Below are positions 7,806 through 15,717 of a stretch of DNA of 34,640 bases, piece after piece. The notes under the pieces are model-generated. The model made no database searches, was not told the DNA's origin, and saw nothing but the letters and a program-made list of their open reading frames with translations. A program made the translations under genes and the position numbers. The stretch comes from RECO01 sp050485385 (GTDB taxonomy: Bacteria > Pseudomonadota > Alphaproteobacteria > Geminicoccales > Geminicoccaceae), in the NCBI GenBank assembly GCA_050485385.1, contig JBJHBG010000046.1, positions 1 through 34,640 of the forward strand, given 5' to 3'. Within the stretch, counting starts at the first letter, position 1. Each line of letters opens with the position of its first letter.

Positions 7806-8894
7806 CTAGCGGCCGAGTTCGTCCAGATAGGACTGCATCATCTCGACGGCGCGGGCCGCGAGCCCGCCCTGGTCGGCATAGGCCGACCAAAGCTCGCGCG
7901 CCTTCTCCTCCATCGACGACCACTCGTCGTCGGGGATGCGCACGAACTCGACGCCCGCCTCCTGCATCCGGACGATGGCCGCGGCGTCCGATTCCACGGC
8001 GCGGGCGACGTAGTCGATGGAGGCGAGCTTGGTCACTTGCTCCAGCATCGACTGGAGGTCGGCCGGCAGGCTGTCCCAGGCCTGCTGGTTGATCAGGATG
8101 TTGTTGTTCGGCGCCGGCATCGGCGACGGCAGGATGTAGTACTTGGCGACTTCGTGGTACGAGCCCTGGTAGTTGGCCGTGGGCCCGCTCCACCGCGCCG
8201 CGTCGACCACGCCGGTCGCCAGTGCTGTGTAGATCTCGCCGCCGCCGAGGAACACCGACGAGGCACCCAGCGCCTCGTACCACTGTGCCTCGACACCGAA
8301 GGCGCGGATCTTGAGGCCGTCGAAATCGGCCGCCGAACGCAGCGGTACCGTCGACATGATGTCCCACGAGGGCGAAATGTGCGGGCCGACGTAGAACACG
8401 TTGAAGGGCGCATAGGCCTCGCGCATCAGGTCCAGAAAGCCCTTCTTGTAGAAAAAGACGTAGCGCTCGAAGGCGGAGCGCTCGGCTCCGGGCACCCCCG
8501 ATTCCAGCGTGGCGATCGGGCCCATCTTCCCGGAGAAGTAGCCGCCGGTCATCATGCCGATCTCGGCGATACCGGCGCCGACCGCTTCCAGCCCTTCCTG
8601 TACCGGGAAGAGCGAGCCCACCGGATAGAGCTGGATGTTCAGCCGGCCGTCGCTCATCTCCTTCAACGTCTCGACGAAGTAGAGCTCGACCGACAGATAG
8701 CCGGCCTCACCGGCGGGCAGATTGCTTTGCATCCGCCAGTTGAACACCTCCTGGGCCGCGGCACTACCGGCGCCCAACTGCGTGGCAAGCGCCGCGACCG
8801 CGATCTTCAACCCGAACCGACGCCGCCCCACCGTCCTCCGGTGCGCGCGGCTCCAGCCATGCTCGTGCGGGAGCGCCCCAGGATTGGTCGTCAT
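7806..8894 (-). CDS. dctP: TRAP transporter periplasmic receptor (DctP/TakP-like), 362 aa
   Basis: First gene of the operon dctP-dctQ-dctM-hyuAB. Seen: a long basic N-terminus with a twin-arginine-like stretch (GRRRFGLKIAVAAL) and a cleavage-like AAAQE near residue 48, so Tat export is possible. Then come LKEMSDGRLNIQLYPVGSLF, FDGLKIRAFGVEAQWYEALG with the conserved Arg that binds substrate carboxylates in DctP proteins, GGGEIYTALATGVVDAARW, and HEVAKYYILPS, which resembles the 2-oxoacid-binding TakP subgroup. The ATG at 8894 is favoured by a GGAGAGAGGA ribosome site just upstream. Known: the receptor captures a carboxylate in the periplasm and hands it to DctQM. The substrate subgroup is inferred by motif resemblance only. 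Confidence 0.93.
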   Translation of the reverse strand: MTTNPGALPHEHGWSRAHRRTVGRRRFGLKIAVAALATQLGAGSAAAQEVFNWRMQSNLPAGEAGYLSVELYFVETLKEMSDGRLNIQLYPVGSLFPVQEGLEAVGAGIAEIGMMTGGYFSGKMGPIATLESGVPGAERSAFERYVFFYKKGFLDLMREAYAPFNVFYVGPHISPSWDIMSTVPLRSAADFDGLKIRAFGVEAQWYEALGASSVFLGGGEIYTALATGVVDAARWSGPTANYQGSYHEVAKYYILPSPMPAPNNNILINQQAWDSLPADLQSMLEQVTKLASIDYVARAVESDAAAIVRMQEAGVEFVRIPDDEWSSMEEKARELWSAYADQGGLAARAVEMMQSYLDELGR

Positions 8895-9087
8895 GGTGTC
8901 CTCTCTCCCCAAACCGTTCGGATCGGCACGGCGGCACCGACCCTTACTTACTGGCAAGATTCGGACCATGCGGAAAGCGTGAACTGCGCGTCGCGGACAC
9001 ATGGCGATCGCGGGTCGAGCGCCGCCACCAGCGGGCGACGTGCTCCTCGCCGTCGGCGCGCTCAGCCAGGGCTGCGGGCGGCGAGCG

Positions 9088-9981
9088 TTACCGCGCAGGC
9101 GCGTCGAAGCCGTACAGTCGCGCCGGGTTGTCGACCAACACACGGCGATGGGTGGTGTCGTCCGCCAGCCAGTCGCCGAGAGCACGCAGCAAGAGCTCCG
9201 TGTCCACCTCGCGGAAGGGCCGGAGCGGCGCGTCGACGACGGGCTCGCCTGCGTGCATCGCCGTATGCGGCCAGTCCGAGCCCCAGACCAGGCGATCCGG
9301 GGCGCTTGCGACCAGATCGCGGACCACTGCGGCCACGTCGTCCCATCCGCGGGCCGTGGGCGCCGTCCGGTCGGCACCGGAGAGCTTCACCCAGTGCCGC
9401 GTCCGGGCGAGCAGGTCGACCAGTGCGCGCGCCGCCGCGGACCGGCTGCCGGGTGCCGCAACGAAGCCCATGTGGCCGATGACCACCGGCGTCGCGCAGC
9501 GTTCCAGAAACGGTGCCAGGGCGACCAGCACCTCCGCCGTCAGCGCCAGCTCGACGTGCCAACCGAACGCCTGGATGCGCTCGGCGGCGGCGGCGATCTC
9601 GTGCTCCAGGTCCTCGGGTCGCCGCGAGCGCGCGGCGAGGGCATTGATGCGCACGCCGCGCACGCCGGCGCGGTGCAGGGCGTCGAGCCGTTCCGGCCGG
9701 GCCGCTGCCGCCGAGGTGACCAGCCGGACGGGCAGGTCGAGGGCGTCCGCGGCGGCGAGCAGGCAGCTGTCGTCCATGCCGTAGACGCTCGGCTGCACCA
9801 GCACGGCGCGGGTGAGGCCGAGCGAGCGCAACATTCCAGCGGCCGCGGCAGGCGGCGCTTCGGGCGGCGTATAGGCCCTCGGATTGGCGAAGGGATAGTG
9901 CGCCACCGGGCCGAAGACGTGCAGATGGCAGTCGGTGGCGCCCGGCGGCACGGCCGATGCCAAAGCACCCGGCTGGCTCAC
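9088..9981 (-). CDS. Amidohydrolase-family TIM-barrel hydrolase (LigI / lactonase-like), 297 aa
   Basis: Seen: the N-terminal strand motif GATDCHLHVFGP with the H-x-H pair, RAVLVQPSVYGMDDS, RGVRINALA, VVIGHMGF, HWVKLSGADR and the C-terminal LVWGSDWPHT with the conserved Asp, followed by LVDNPARLYGF. This order matches the Amidohydro_2 proteins that include 2-pyrone-4,6-dicarboxylate lactonase (LigI) and sugar-acid lactone isomerases/lactonases. Length fits. It starts at a GTG whose GTGA overlaps the stop of the dehydrogenase gene, so it is translationally coupled and ends operon 2. Inference: hydrolysis of a lactone or ester of a dicarboxylate linked to the adjacent dehydrogenase and TRAP system. 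The exact substrate is unknown. Confidence 0.88.
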   Translation of the reverse strand: MSQPGALASAVPPGATDCHLHVFGPVAHYPFANPRAYTPPEAPPAAAAGMLRSLGLTRAVLVQPSVYGMDDSCLLAAADALDLPVRLVTSAAAARPERLDALHRAGVRGVRINALAARSRRPEDLEHEIAAAAERIQAFGWHVELALTAEVLVALAPFLERCATPVVIGHMGFVAAPGSRSAAARALVDLLARTRHWVKLSGADRTAPTARGWDDVAAVVRDLVASAPDRLVWGSDWPHTAMHAGEPVVDAPLRPFREVDTELLLRALGDWLADDTTHRRVLVDNPARLYGFDAPAR

Positions 9982-11045
9982 CCGGCGGCCTCCAGCCGGG
10001 CGGCGACCGCGGCGGCAAAGGCGCGCGTGCCGAGCGTGCCGCCGAGATCGGCGGTGCGGGTCGCCGGATCGGCGATGCAGGCGTCGACCGCCGCGTCGAG
10101 GGCCGCCGCCGCGTCGCGGTAGGCTCGGAGGTCACGGCGCTCGCCCAACCAGTCGAGCAGCATCGCCGCCGACAGGATCAGCGAGCTGGGGTTGGCCTTG
10201 TCCTGGCCGGCGATGTCCGGGGCGGAGCCGTGCTGCGCCTGGGCGGCGGCGAGCTGCTCGCCGGCGTTGATCGAGCCGGCAAGGCCGAGGCTGCCGGCCA
10301 GCTCGCTGGCGAGGTCGGAGAGGATGTCGGCGTAGAAGTTGGTCGCGCAGAGGACGTCGAAATGGCCGGGGCTGCGCACCATGCGGGCGGCCGTCGCATC
10401 GACGATCATCTCCTCCAGCTCCACCTCCGGGAACTCGGCGGCGACCTTGCGGACTTCGCGCAGGAACAGACCGTCGGTCAGGATGAAGTTGTTGGCCTTG
10501 TGCACCGCCGTCACCTTCCGGCGGCGGCGCTGCGCCAGCTCGAAGGCGCGGCGGGCGATCCGCGCGCAGGCGAAGGCGGTGATCTTCCGCACCGACAAGG
10601 CCACGTCCTCGGTCGGCATGAACTCGCCGGTGCCCTTGACCATGTTGCGGTCGGGATAGAAGCCCTCGGTCGCCTCGCGCATGATGACGAGGTCCATCGG
10701 CCCGTGCGGTGCGGGCAGGCCCTGGCGCGTCCGCGCCGGGCGGACGTTGGCGTAGAGGTCGAGCTTGACGCGGAAAGCCGCCGAGACGTTGACCCCGCCC
10801 CGGTCGCGCGGCGGGTAGTCGAGGTGCGAGATCGGCCCGAGGATGACGCCGTCCGAGCGGCGTGCTTCCTCCAGCACCGCGTCCGGGCAGGTGCTGCCGG
10901 TCTTCTGCAGGGCGGCGAAGCCGATCTCGTCGTGCACGAGGTCGAGGCCGAGGGCGAAGCGGCGCTCGGCGACGGCGAGCACGTCGAGCGTCGCCTGGGT
11001 GATCTCGGGGCCGATGCCGTCACCGGGCAGGACGAGGATGCGCAT
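9978..11045 (-). CDS. Isocitrate/isopropylmalate dehydrogenase-family beta-decarboxylating dehydrogenase, 355 aa
   Basis: Seen: MRILVLPGDGIGPEI at the N-terminus, a substrate-loop region LYANVRPART, DLVIMREATEGFY with the catalytic-type Tyr, VHKANNFILTDGLF with the catalytic Lys, the metal-binding Asp in MIVDATAARMV and in FYADILSDLASEL, and the NAD-type nucleotide segment HGSAPDIAGQDKANP. All are signatures of metal-dependent 2R-hydroxyacid oxidative decarboxylases (isopropylmalate, isocitrate, tartrate or D-malate dehydrogenases). Length (355 aa) is standard. Context argues for a catabolic member acting on an imported hydroxy-di- or tricarboxylate rather than leucine synthesis, because no leuCD is nearby. 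It lies 17 bases after dctM and overlaps the amidohydrolase gene by four bases. Confidence 0.9.
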   Translation of the reverse strand: MRILVLPGDGIGPEITQATLDVLAVAERRFALGLDLVHDEIGFAALQKTGSTCPDAVLEEARRSDGVILGPISHLDYPPRDRGGVNVSAAFRVKLDLYANVRPARTRQGLPAPHGPMDLVIMREATEGFYPDRNMVKGTGEFMPTEDVALSVRKITAFACARIARRAFELAQRRRRKVTAVHKANNFILTDGLFLREVRKVAAEFPEVELEEMIVDATAARMVRSPGHFDVLCATNFYADILSDLASELAGSLGLAGSINAGEQLAAAQAQHGSAPDIAGQDKANPSSLILSAAMLLDWLGERRDLRAYRDAAAALDAAVDACIADPATRTADLGGTLGTRAFAAAVAARLEAAG

Positions 11046-11062
11046 GGCGTTTCTCCCAAGTA

Positions 11063-12358
11063 TCAGCCGGTGATGCGCGGCAGGAAGAGGACGAGGTCGG
11101 GGACGAGGATCAACAGCACGCACACGCCGAGCACGATGGCGATGTAGGGCAGGACGACCCAGGCGAGGCGGCCGTAGCTGACGCCCGTCACCTTGACGAG
11201 CGCGAACAGCACCATGCCGACCGGGGGCGTCAGCAGGCCCACGGTGAGGCACAGCGCCATGACGATGCCGAAATGCACGAGGTCGATGCCGAACAGCGTC
11301 GCCGTCGGCACCAGGATGGGGGTGAGCACCAACAGCGCCGGCGTCTGCGCCATGAACAGGCCGACGACCACCCAGACGAGCATCAACAGCAGCATCAAGA
11401 CGGTGGCGCTGTCGGTCAGCCCCGCCATGGTACGGGCGAGGCCCTGCGGCACCTGGCCGTGGATCATCACCACGCCGAAGGCGGCGGTGAACGCGATGAT
11501 CAGCATGATCGCCGCGCTGTCGAGCATCGCCTGGCGGACTTCGAGCAGGAGTTGCCAGGGACCGATCTCGCGGTAGACGAGGCAGGCGAGGAGGATCGCG
11601 TAGAAGGCGGCGATGGCGGCCGCCTCGGTCGGCGTGAAGATGCCGCCCCGGATGCCGCCGATGATGATGACCGGCATCAACAGGGGCAACAGCGCCCGGC
11701 GGAAGGCGCGGCCGAGTTCGCCCCAAGGCGCCATCGCCGCCTTCGGCATGCGGTGGACGTGCGCCAACACCGCGACATAGGCCATGAAGGCGAGCGTCAG
11801 GATCAGACCCGGCACGATGCCGGCCATGAACATGGCGCCGATCGAGACCTCGGCGCTGACGCCGTAGGCGATCAGGGCGATGGAAGGCGGGATGATCGGC
11901 CCGATCAGCGACGAGGCGGCGGTGATGCCGGCGCTGAAGTGACGGTCGTAGCCCTCGCTCAGCATCGCCCGCATCTCGACCTGGCCGAGGCCGACGGCAT
12001 CGGCCGTGGCGGAGCCCGACATGCCGGCGAAGAGCGTGCTCGCCAGCACGTTGGCGTGGCCGAGGCCGCCGCGGAACGGTCGCACCGTCAGGCTGACGAA
12101 GCCGAACAGCCGCTCGGTGATGCCGCCCGTATTCATCAGTCGGCCGGCAAGCAGGAAGAAGGGGATGGCGAGCAGGAGGAAGCTGTCGATGCGGTCGAGG
12201 AACAGCCGGGCGATCATCGAAGCGACCCGGGGGTCGGCGAGGTCGCCGAAGAAGACGCCGGCACCCAGCATGGCGCCCGTGGCTGCGGCGAAGCCCACCG
12301 GCAGGCCCGCCAGGATGAGGACGACGAGCCCGAGGGCGATCAGCGCGTAGACGGTCAC
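11063..12358 (-). CDS. dctM: TRAP transporter large permease (DctM type), second system, 431 aa
   Basis: Seen: hydrophobic throughout, about 12 segments, with ILAGLPVGFAAATGAMLG, FAGMSGSATADAVGLGQVEM and SSLIGPIIPPSIALIAYG (DctM loops) and the mirrored GLLTPPVGMVLFAL in the second half. Length fits DctM. The GTG start forms a GTGA overlap with the dctQ stop. No closer in-frame ATG fits the family N-terminus. Known: sodium-driven carboxylate permease of a tripartite system. It belongs to the operon dctP-dctQ-dctM-dehydrogenase-amidohydrolase. It is clearly diverged from the other DctM in the window, so the two systems probably serve different substrates. Confidence 0.96.
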   Translation of the reverse strand: MTVYALIALGLVVLILAGLPVGFAAATGAMLGAGVFFGDLADPRVASMIARLFLDRIDSFLLLAIPFFLLAGRLMNTGGITERLFGFVSLTVRPFRGGLGHANVLASTLFAGMSGSATADAVGLGQVEMRAMLSEGYDRHFSAGITAASSLIGPIIPPSIALIAYGVSAEVSIGAMFMAGIVPGLILTLAFMAYVAVLAHVHRMPKAAMAPWGELGRAFRRALLPLLMPVIIIGGIRGGIFTPTEAAAIAAFYAILLACLVYREIGPWQLLLEVRQAMLDSAAIMLIIAFTAAFGVVMIHGQVPQGLARTMAGLTDSATVLMLLLMLVWVVVGLFMAQTPALLVLTPILVPTATLFGIDLVHFGIVMALCLTVGLLTPPVGMVLFALVKVTGVSYGRLAWVVLPYIAIVLGVCVLLILVPDLVLFLPRITG

Positions 12359-12849
12359 CGGCGCCCGCCGTGGACCAGGGCAGCCAAACGCGTCGGCAGC
12401 CGCACGGCGAGGTAGAGCGCCATCAGCCACAGAGCCGCGAACTGGACGGCGTAGAGATAGCCGACGCGCATCCAGCCCAAGGACACCATGCGCGTGTTCC
12501 AGGTCACGCCCATCATCCGAAAGGTGCCGATCAGGAGCACGGCCACCACCGCCAGCACGACGAGGTCGAAGGCGAGGTGGACGAAAGCCCGCGCACGGGG
12601 CGGCAGCCGCTCCGGCACGGCGTCGATGCGGATGTGCTCGTCGCGGCGGAGGGCGGCGGCAATGCCGAGCAGCATCGCTGCCGCGAAGGCGATGCGGGAC
12701 AGTTCCTCCGTGCCCGAGAGCGGGATTTGCAGGACGTAGCGGGCCAGGACCTGGGCGAGCGCGGCTGCGAACATGACGAGGAACGCTGCGACCGCGACCG
12801 CCTCGACGGTACGGTCCAGCGTCCACAGCAAGCGCGCGCCCAGGCCCAT
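12355..12849 (-). CDS. dctQ: TRAP transporter small permease (DctQ type), second system, 164 aa
   Basis: Seen: four hydrophobic segments (near residues 15-35, 50-65, 90-110, 130-150), the post-helix-1 motif LARYVLQIPLSGTEELSRI, and RRDEHIRIDAVPERL after helix 2, matching the family pattern GxHIRVD. Length is typical. Known: DctQ bridges the periplasmic receptor to DctM. It begins seven bases after the dctP stop and overlaps dctM by four bases, so there is no receptor/permease gap hairpin here, unlike the first TRAP operon. Confidence 0.93.
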   Translation of the reverse strand: MGLGARLLWTLDRTVEAVAVAAFLVMFAAALAQVLARYVLQIPLSGTEELSRIAFAAAMLLGIAAALRRDEHIRIDAVPERLPPRARAFVHLAFDLVVLAVVAVLLIGTFRMMGVTWNTRMVSLGWMRVGYLYAVQFAALWLMALYLAVRLPTRLAALVHGGRR

Positions 12850-12856
12850 CGGCCGG

Positions 12857-13831
12857 TCAGTCGGCGAGGGCCGCGATGTCGTCCAGGAGTCCCGGCCGGC
12901 AGTTGTCGGCGGCGAAGGCCTGGACGATCGGTGCGGCCAGCTCGCGGAAGGCCGCCTGGTCCGGCTCGACCACGGTCACGCCCGATGCGGTCATCTCCGC
13001 CAGCAGTTCCTGCTCGCGGGCCGGCACGACCTCGTTGAGCCAGGCGATGCCCTCGTCCTGCAACGTTTCCGTGAAGATGGCGCGGTGCTCGTCCGACAGA
13101 CCGTCGAGGAAGGACTGGTTGGCCGAGACCACCCAGTAGCTCCAGACGTGCCCGGTGAGGCTGAGGTGGCTCTGCACTTCGTAGAAGCGGTTGCCGTAGA
13201 TGGTGGAGATCGGGTTCTCCTGCGCGTCGAACACGCCCTGCCGCAGCCCGCCGTAGAGCTCGGCGATGGAGAGCGGGCCGGGCAGCGCGCCGGCCGCGGC
13301 GAAGATCGCCTCGCGCAAGGGGTTGGTCACCCGCACCTTGACGCCGCGGAGGTCGTCCGGCGTCGCGACGGCGCGGTTGGCGGTGAGGTGCCGCGCCCCG
13401 CGCGAGCCGATGCCGACCATGCGGATGCCGTGCTCGGTGGCGAGCTTCTCGTTGATCTCCTCGCCGAGGGCGCCGTTCCAGGCGCGGAAGCCGTGGGCCT
13501 CGTCGTGGAAGACGAACTCCGCCTCCATGCACTGATAGTCGGGGACGAGGTGGTGGACGACGACGGGGCCTGCGACGTGGAGCTGGATCTCGTTGGTCTG
13601 GAGCTGCTGCAGGTGGGCGCCGTCGCCACCGAGGGCGCCGCCCGCGATGATCGTCAGCTGCAGGTCGCCGCCGGACCGCTCGGCCATGGCGTCTCGCCAG
13701 CGCTCCATGGCGAGCACGCTGGAATCGGTCGGTCCGTTGGTCGTGCCGAGGGTGAAGCGGACGGTCTGGGCGTCGGCCGTCGCGGCAACGAAGCCGGTGG
13801 CGACCGCGGCAAGGAGGGCAAGGCGGTTCAT
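12857..13831 (-). CDS. dctP: TRAP transporter periplasmic receptor (DctP type), second system, 324 aa
   Basis: First gene of the second TRAP operon. Seen: a short Sec signal peptide (MNRLALLAAVATGFVAATADA, cleavage near residue 21), then the DctP hallmarks MAERSGGDLQLTIIAGGALG, GIGSRGARHLTANRAVATPDDLRGVKVRV containing the carboxylate-clamping Arg, ELYGGLRQGVFDAQENP, and a helical C-terminus. Length fits DctP. The ATG is preceded by an AGGGAG ribosome site. Known: it binds C4-dicarboxylates, sugar acids or related acids in the periplasm. Divergent from a GntR/FCD regulator 220 bases away, which probably controls it. Ligand unknown; sugar acid or hydroxydicarboxylate fits the downstream dehydrogenase. 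Confidence 0.94.
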   Translation of the reverse strand: MNRLALLAAVATGFVAATADAQTVRFTLGTTNGPTDSSVLAMERWRDAMAERSGGDLQLTIIAGGALGGDGAHLQQLQTNEIQLHVAGPVVVHHLVPDYQCMEAEFVFHDEAHGFRAWNGALGEEINEKLATEHGIRMVGIGSRGARHLTANRAVATPDDLRGVKVRVTNPLREAIFAAAGALPGPLSIAELYGGLRQGVFDAQENPISTIYGNRFYEVQSHLSLTGHVWSYWVVSANQSFLDGLSDEHRAIFTETLQDEGIAWLNEVVPAREQELLAEMTASGVTVVEPDQAAFRELAAPIVQAFAADNCRPGLLDDIAALAD

Positions 13832-13908
13832 GGGCGTCTCCCTGAAGGACTGCGCCGGTGTGGCCGGCGTCGGGCAGCGGTTGGTTGGACGGGACCATGC
13901 CCGCTTTT

Positions 13909-14013
13909 GCATCCGAAAACAACGACAATGGATGCGTTGTGTTGAGCATTCTTTAGGCATATGCTCCGCTCAAGGCCAGAAACTGGACTATTGGGCAATA
14001 TCGAACCGTCCAG
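13909..14013. promoter_or_regulatory. Divergent dctP/gntR control region with three inverted repeats
   Basis: Seen in the 220-bp space between dctP and the first gntR gene: GCATCC (13909-13914) with GGATGC (13930-13935); GAGCAT (13944-13949) with ATGCTC (13961-13966), the latter overlapping an 8-bp palindrome GCATATGC; and CTGGAC (13983-13988) with GTCCAG (14008-14013), enclosing TATTGGGCAATA (13989-14000), whose 5-bp arms are perfect. Inference: one or more are operators for the FCD regulator. The TATTG-GG-CAATA box is closest to the size of a GntR half-site pair. No strong sigma-70 promoter stands out. Confidence 0.4.
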
Positions 14014-14051
14014 ATGATCGAAAGCCTTGGATTTACGGATACGTTGAGGCG

Positions 14052-14768
14052 ATGAACGACGTGACAACGAACGACGTGCAGGAGCGCGGGACGCCCGAAG
14101 CGGCGGGGAGCCGGCGGCCGCGCGTGGTCGACGAGGTGCATGCCGCGTTGCGCCGGCGCATCGTCCAACTGGAACTGCCGCCCGGCCATCAAGCGCTCGA
14201 AGAGGAACTTGCCCGCGAACTCGGCGTCAGCCGCACGCCGGTGCGGGAGGCGCTGGTCCGGCTACAGCAGGAGGGGCTGGTCGACATCGTGCCCCGCCAG
14301 GGCATGCGCGTGCGGCCGATCTCGGCCCGCGACATCCGCGAGATCAACGAGGTGCTGGCCTTCCTCGAAGCGGGTGCCGCCGAGAAGCTGGCGTCGCGGC
14401 GCCTCTCGCCCGCCGAGATGACCCGGCTGGAGACCAGCATCGCCGAGATGGACCGGGCGTTGGAGAGCGAGGACCTGGAGGCCTGGGCCAAGGCCGATTA
14501 CGACTTCCACGCACTCTTGATCGAGCTTTCCGGCAACCGTCACCTGATCGACGTGGCGCGGGCGTTCCTCGACAAGGCCCACCGCATCCGGCTCCTGACG
14601 ACGCCACACCGGCGTCCGCCGGTCTATTCCAACGTCAACCACGCGGCGGTGGTGGAAGCGATCCGGCGCGGCGACGCGCAGACGGCGTTGGAGATCCACC
14701 GGGCGCACAAGCGCCGCTGGAGCCGCGAGCTTGCCGATATCCTCGACCACCTCGACCTGCCGGCCTGA
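14052..14768 (+). CDS. GntR-family transcriptional regulator, FCD subfamily, 238 aa
   Basis: Seen: a winged-helix N-terminal domain (about residues 25-90) with the GntR signature LEEELARELGVSRTPVREAL and wing RQGMRVRPI, then an all-helical FCD effector domain with the metal-ligand pattern D-x3-H (in ADYDFHALL), a later His in NVNHAAVV and His in EIHRAH. The ATG was chosen because of the upstream TTGAGGC ribosome site and because longer starts would run into the dctP promoter. Known: FCD regulators bind carboxylates and usually repress neighbouring catabolic genes. It is divergent from the dctPQM-dehydrogenase-amidohydrolase operon and co-directional with the racemase 15 bases downstream. Inference: local repressor responding to the imported acid. 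Confidence 0.93.
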   Translation: MNDVTTNDVQERGTPEAAGSRRPRVVDEVHAALRRRIVQLELPPGHQALEEELARELGVSRTPVREALVRLQQEGLVDIVPRQGMRVRPISARDIREINEVLAFLEAGAAEKLASRRLSPAEMTRLETSIAEMDRALESEDLEAWAKADYDFHALLIELSGNRHLIDVARAFLDKAHRIRLLTTPHRRPPVYSNVNHAAVVEAIRRGDAQTALEIHRAHKRRWSRELADILDHLDLPA

Positions 14769-14783
14769 GAAGGAACCGCCCCG

Positions 14784-15449
14784 ATGCCGAGCCGTCCCCG
14801 GATCGTGCTGATCCACGCCACCCCGGTCGCGATCGCGCCGGTGACCGCCGCTTTCGCGAGCCACTGGCCGGCGGCGGACGTGGTCAACCTCTTGGAGGAC
14901 TCGCTGAGCCGGGACCGGTCCGCCGACGACGGCCTGACCGCGGCGATGACCGCACGCATCCGGACGCTCGCCGACTATGCCCGCGGCATCGGCGCCGACG
15001 GCATCCTCTTTACCTGCTCGGCCTTCGGCGCAGTGATCGAAGCGGCAGCAGCGGCGAGCCCGGTCCCGGTGCTGAAGCCGAACGAGGCGATGTTCGACGA
15101 AGCCCTCGCCGCCGGCCGCCGCATCGGCATGCTCGCCACCTTCGGCCCCAGCGTCGCGGGCATGGAGGCAGAGTTCCGGGAAGCTGCGGCCGCCAAGGGC
15201 AGCGCCGCCAGGGTCGAGACCGTGTTGGTGGAAGCGGCGATGACGGCACTGCGCGACGGCGACGAGGCCACCCACAACCGCCTGCTCGCCGAGGCCGCCC
15301 CCCAGCTCGCCGGCTGCGACGCCTTGATGCTCGCGCACTTCTCGACGTCGCGCGCCGAACGCGAGGTCGCTGCCCGGCTACCGTGCCCGATCCTCACCAG
15401 CCCAACGAGCGCCGTCCGTGCGCTGCGCCGACGCCTCGACCTCGGCTGA
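14784..15449 (+). CDS. Asp/Glu/hydantoin racemase-superfamily protein, 221 aa
   Basis: Seen: a Rossmann-like start RIVLIHATPVAIAPV, then GADGILFTCSAFG holding the first active-site Cys, PVLKPNEAMFDEAL, RIGMLATFGPSVAGM, and ALMLAHFSTSR at the place where two-Cys racemases carry the second Cys. Here that position has no Cys, so classical two-base racemisation is doubtful. Arylmalonate-decarboxylase or maleate-isomerase-like chemistry, or a one-Cys isomerase, is possible. Length fits the superfamily (210-250 aa). The ATG has GAAGGA upstream and lies 15 bases after gntR, so the two form an operon. Inference: it acts in the pathway of the divergent TRAP/dehydrogenase operon or supplies its effector. 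Confidence 0.85.
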   Translation: MPSRPRIVLIHATPVAIAPVTAAFASHWPAADVVNLLEDSLSRDRSADDGLTAAMTARIRTLADYARGIGADGILFTCSAFGAVIEAAAAASPVPVLKPNEAMFDEALAAGRRIGMLATFGPSVAGMEAEFREAAAAKGSAARVETVLVEAAMTALRDGDEATHNRLLAEAAPQLAGCDALMLAHFSTSRAEREVAARLPCPILTSPTSAVRALRRRLDLG

Positions 15450-15477
15450 GCGACGCGCGCACATCGGGTCGGGCGGT

Positions 15478-15492
15478 CGGGCGTCGCGCCCG
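15478..15492 (+). terminator. Hairpin after the racemase gene
   Basis: Seen: CGGGCG-TCG-CGCCCG, a 6-bp GC stem with a 3-base loop, 28 bases past the racemase stop. No T-tract follows closely (a short TTTT comes about 30 bases later), so function as an intrinsic terminator is only possible. The 268-bp convergent space up to the gamma-glutamyltransferase gene shows no supportable gene. Confidence 0.3.
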
Positions 15493-15699
15493 GCACGGCG
15501 AGCTGCGCCGGTTCGTTTTGGTCCGGTGTCCGGGACTACGGTAACGACCTCGCGGTATCGCTCCTGGTTCGAGCTTTCGGGCGGCAACCGATTGGGCAGC
15601 AAGCCTGGTGTTTGGCTGTCGTGCTGGCACACTACCCACGGACGATACTCCCAACGCCGCTTGCCAACCTCCGTCGTCCACTCCCTCGGTCAACGGCTC

Positions 15700-15713
15700 G
15701 GGCCGAACGGCCC
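15700..15713 (-). terminator. Hairpin just past the gamma-glutamyltransferase stop
   Basis: Seen: GGGCC-GAAC-GGCCC on the + strand (GGGCC-GUUC-GGCCC in the minus-strand transcript), beginning four bases after the stop of the gene that ends at 15718. The compact GC stem in a convergent intergenic space suggests a transcription end. No U-tract is visible. Confidence 0.4.
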
Positions 15714-15717
15714 CGGT

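Noticed and set aside
15450..15717. Searched the convergent racemase / gamma-glutamyltransferase gap for a tRNA or small RNA
   Set aside because: Only short GC hairpins were found; no cloverleaf, T-loop consensus or other RNA signature.
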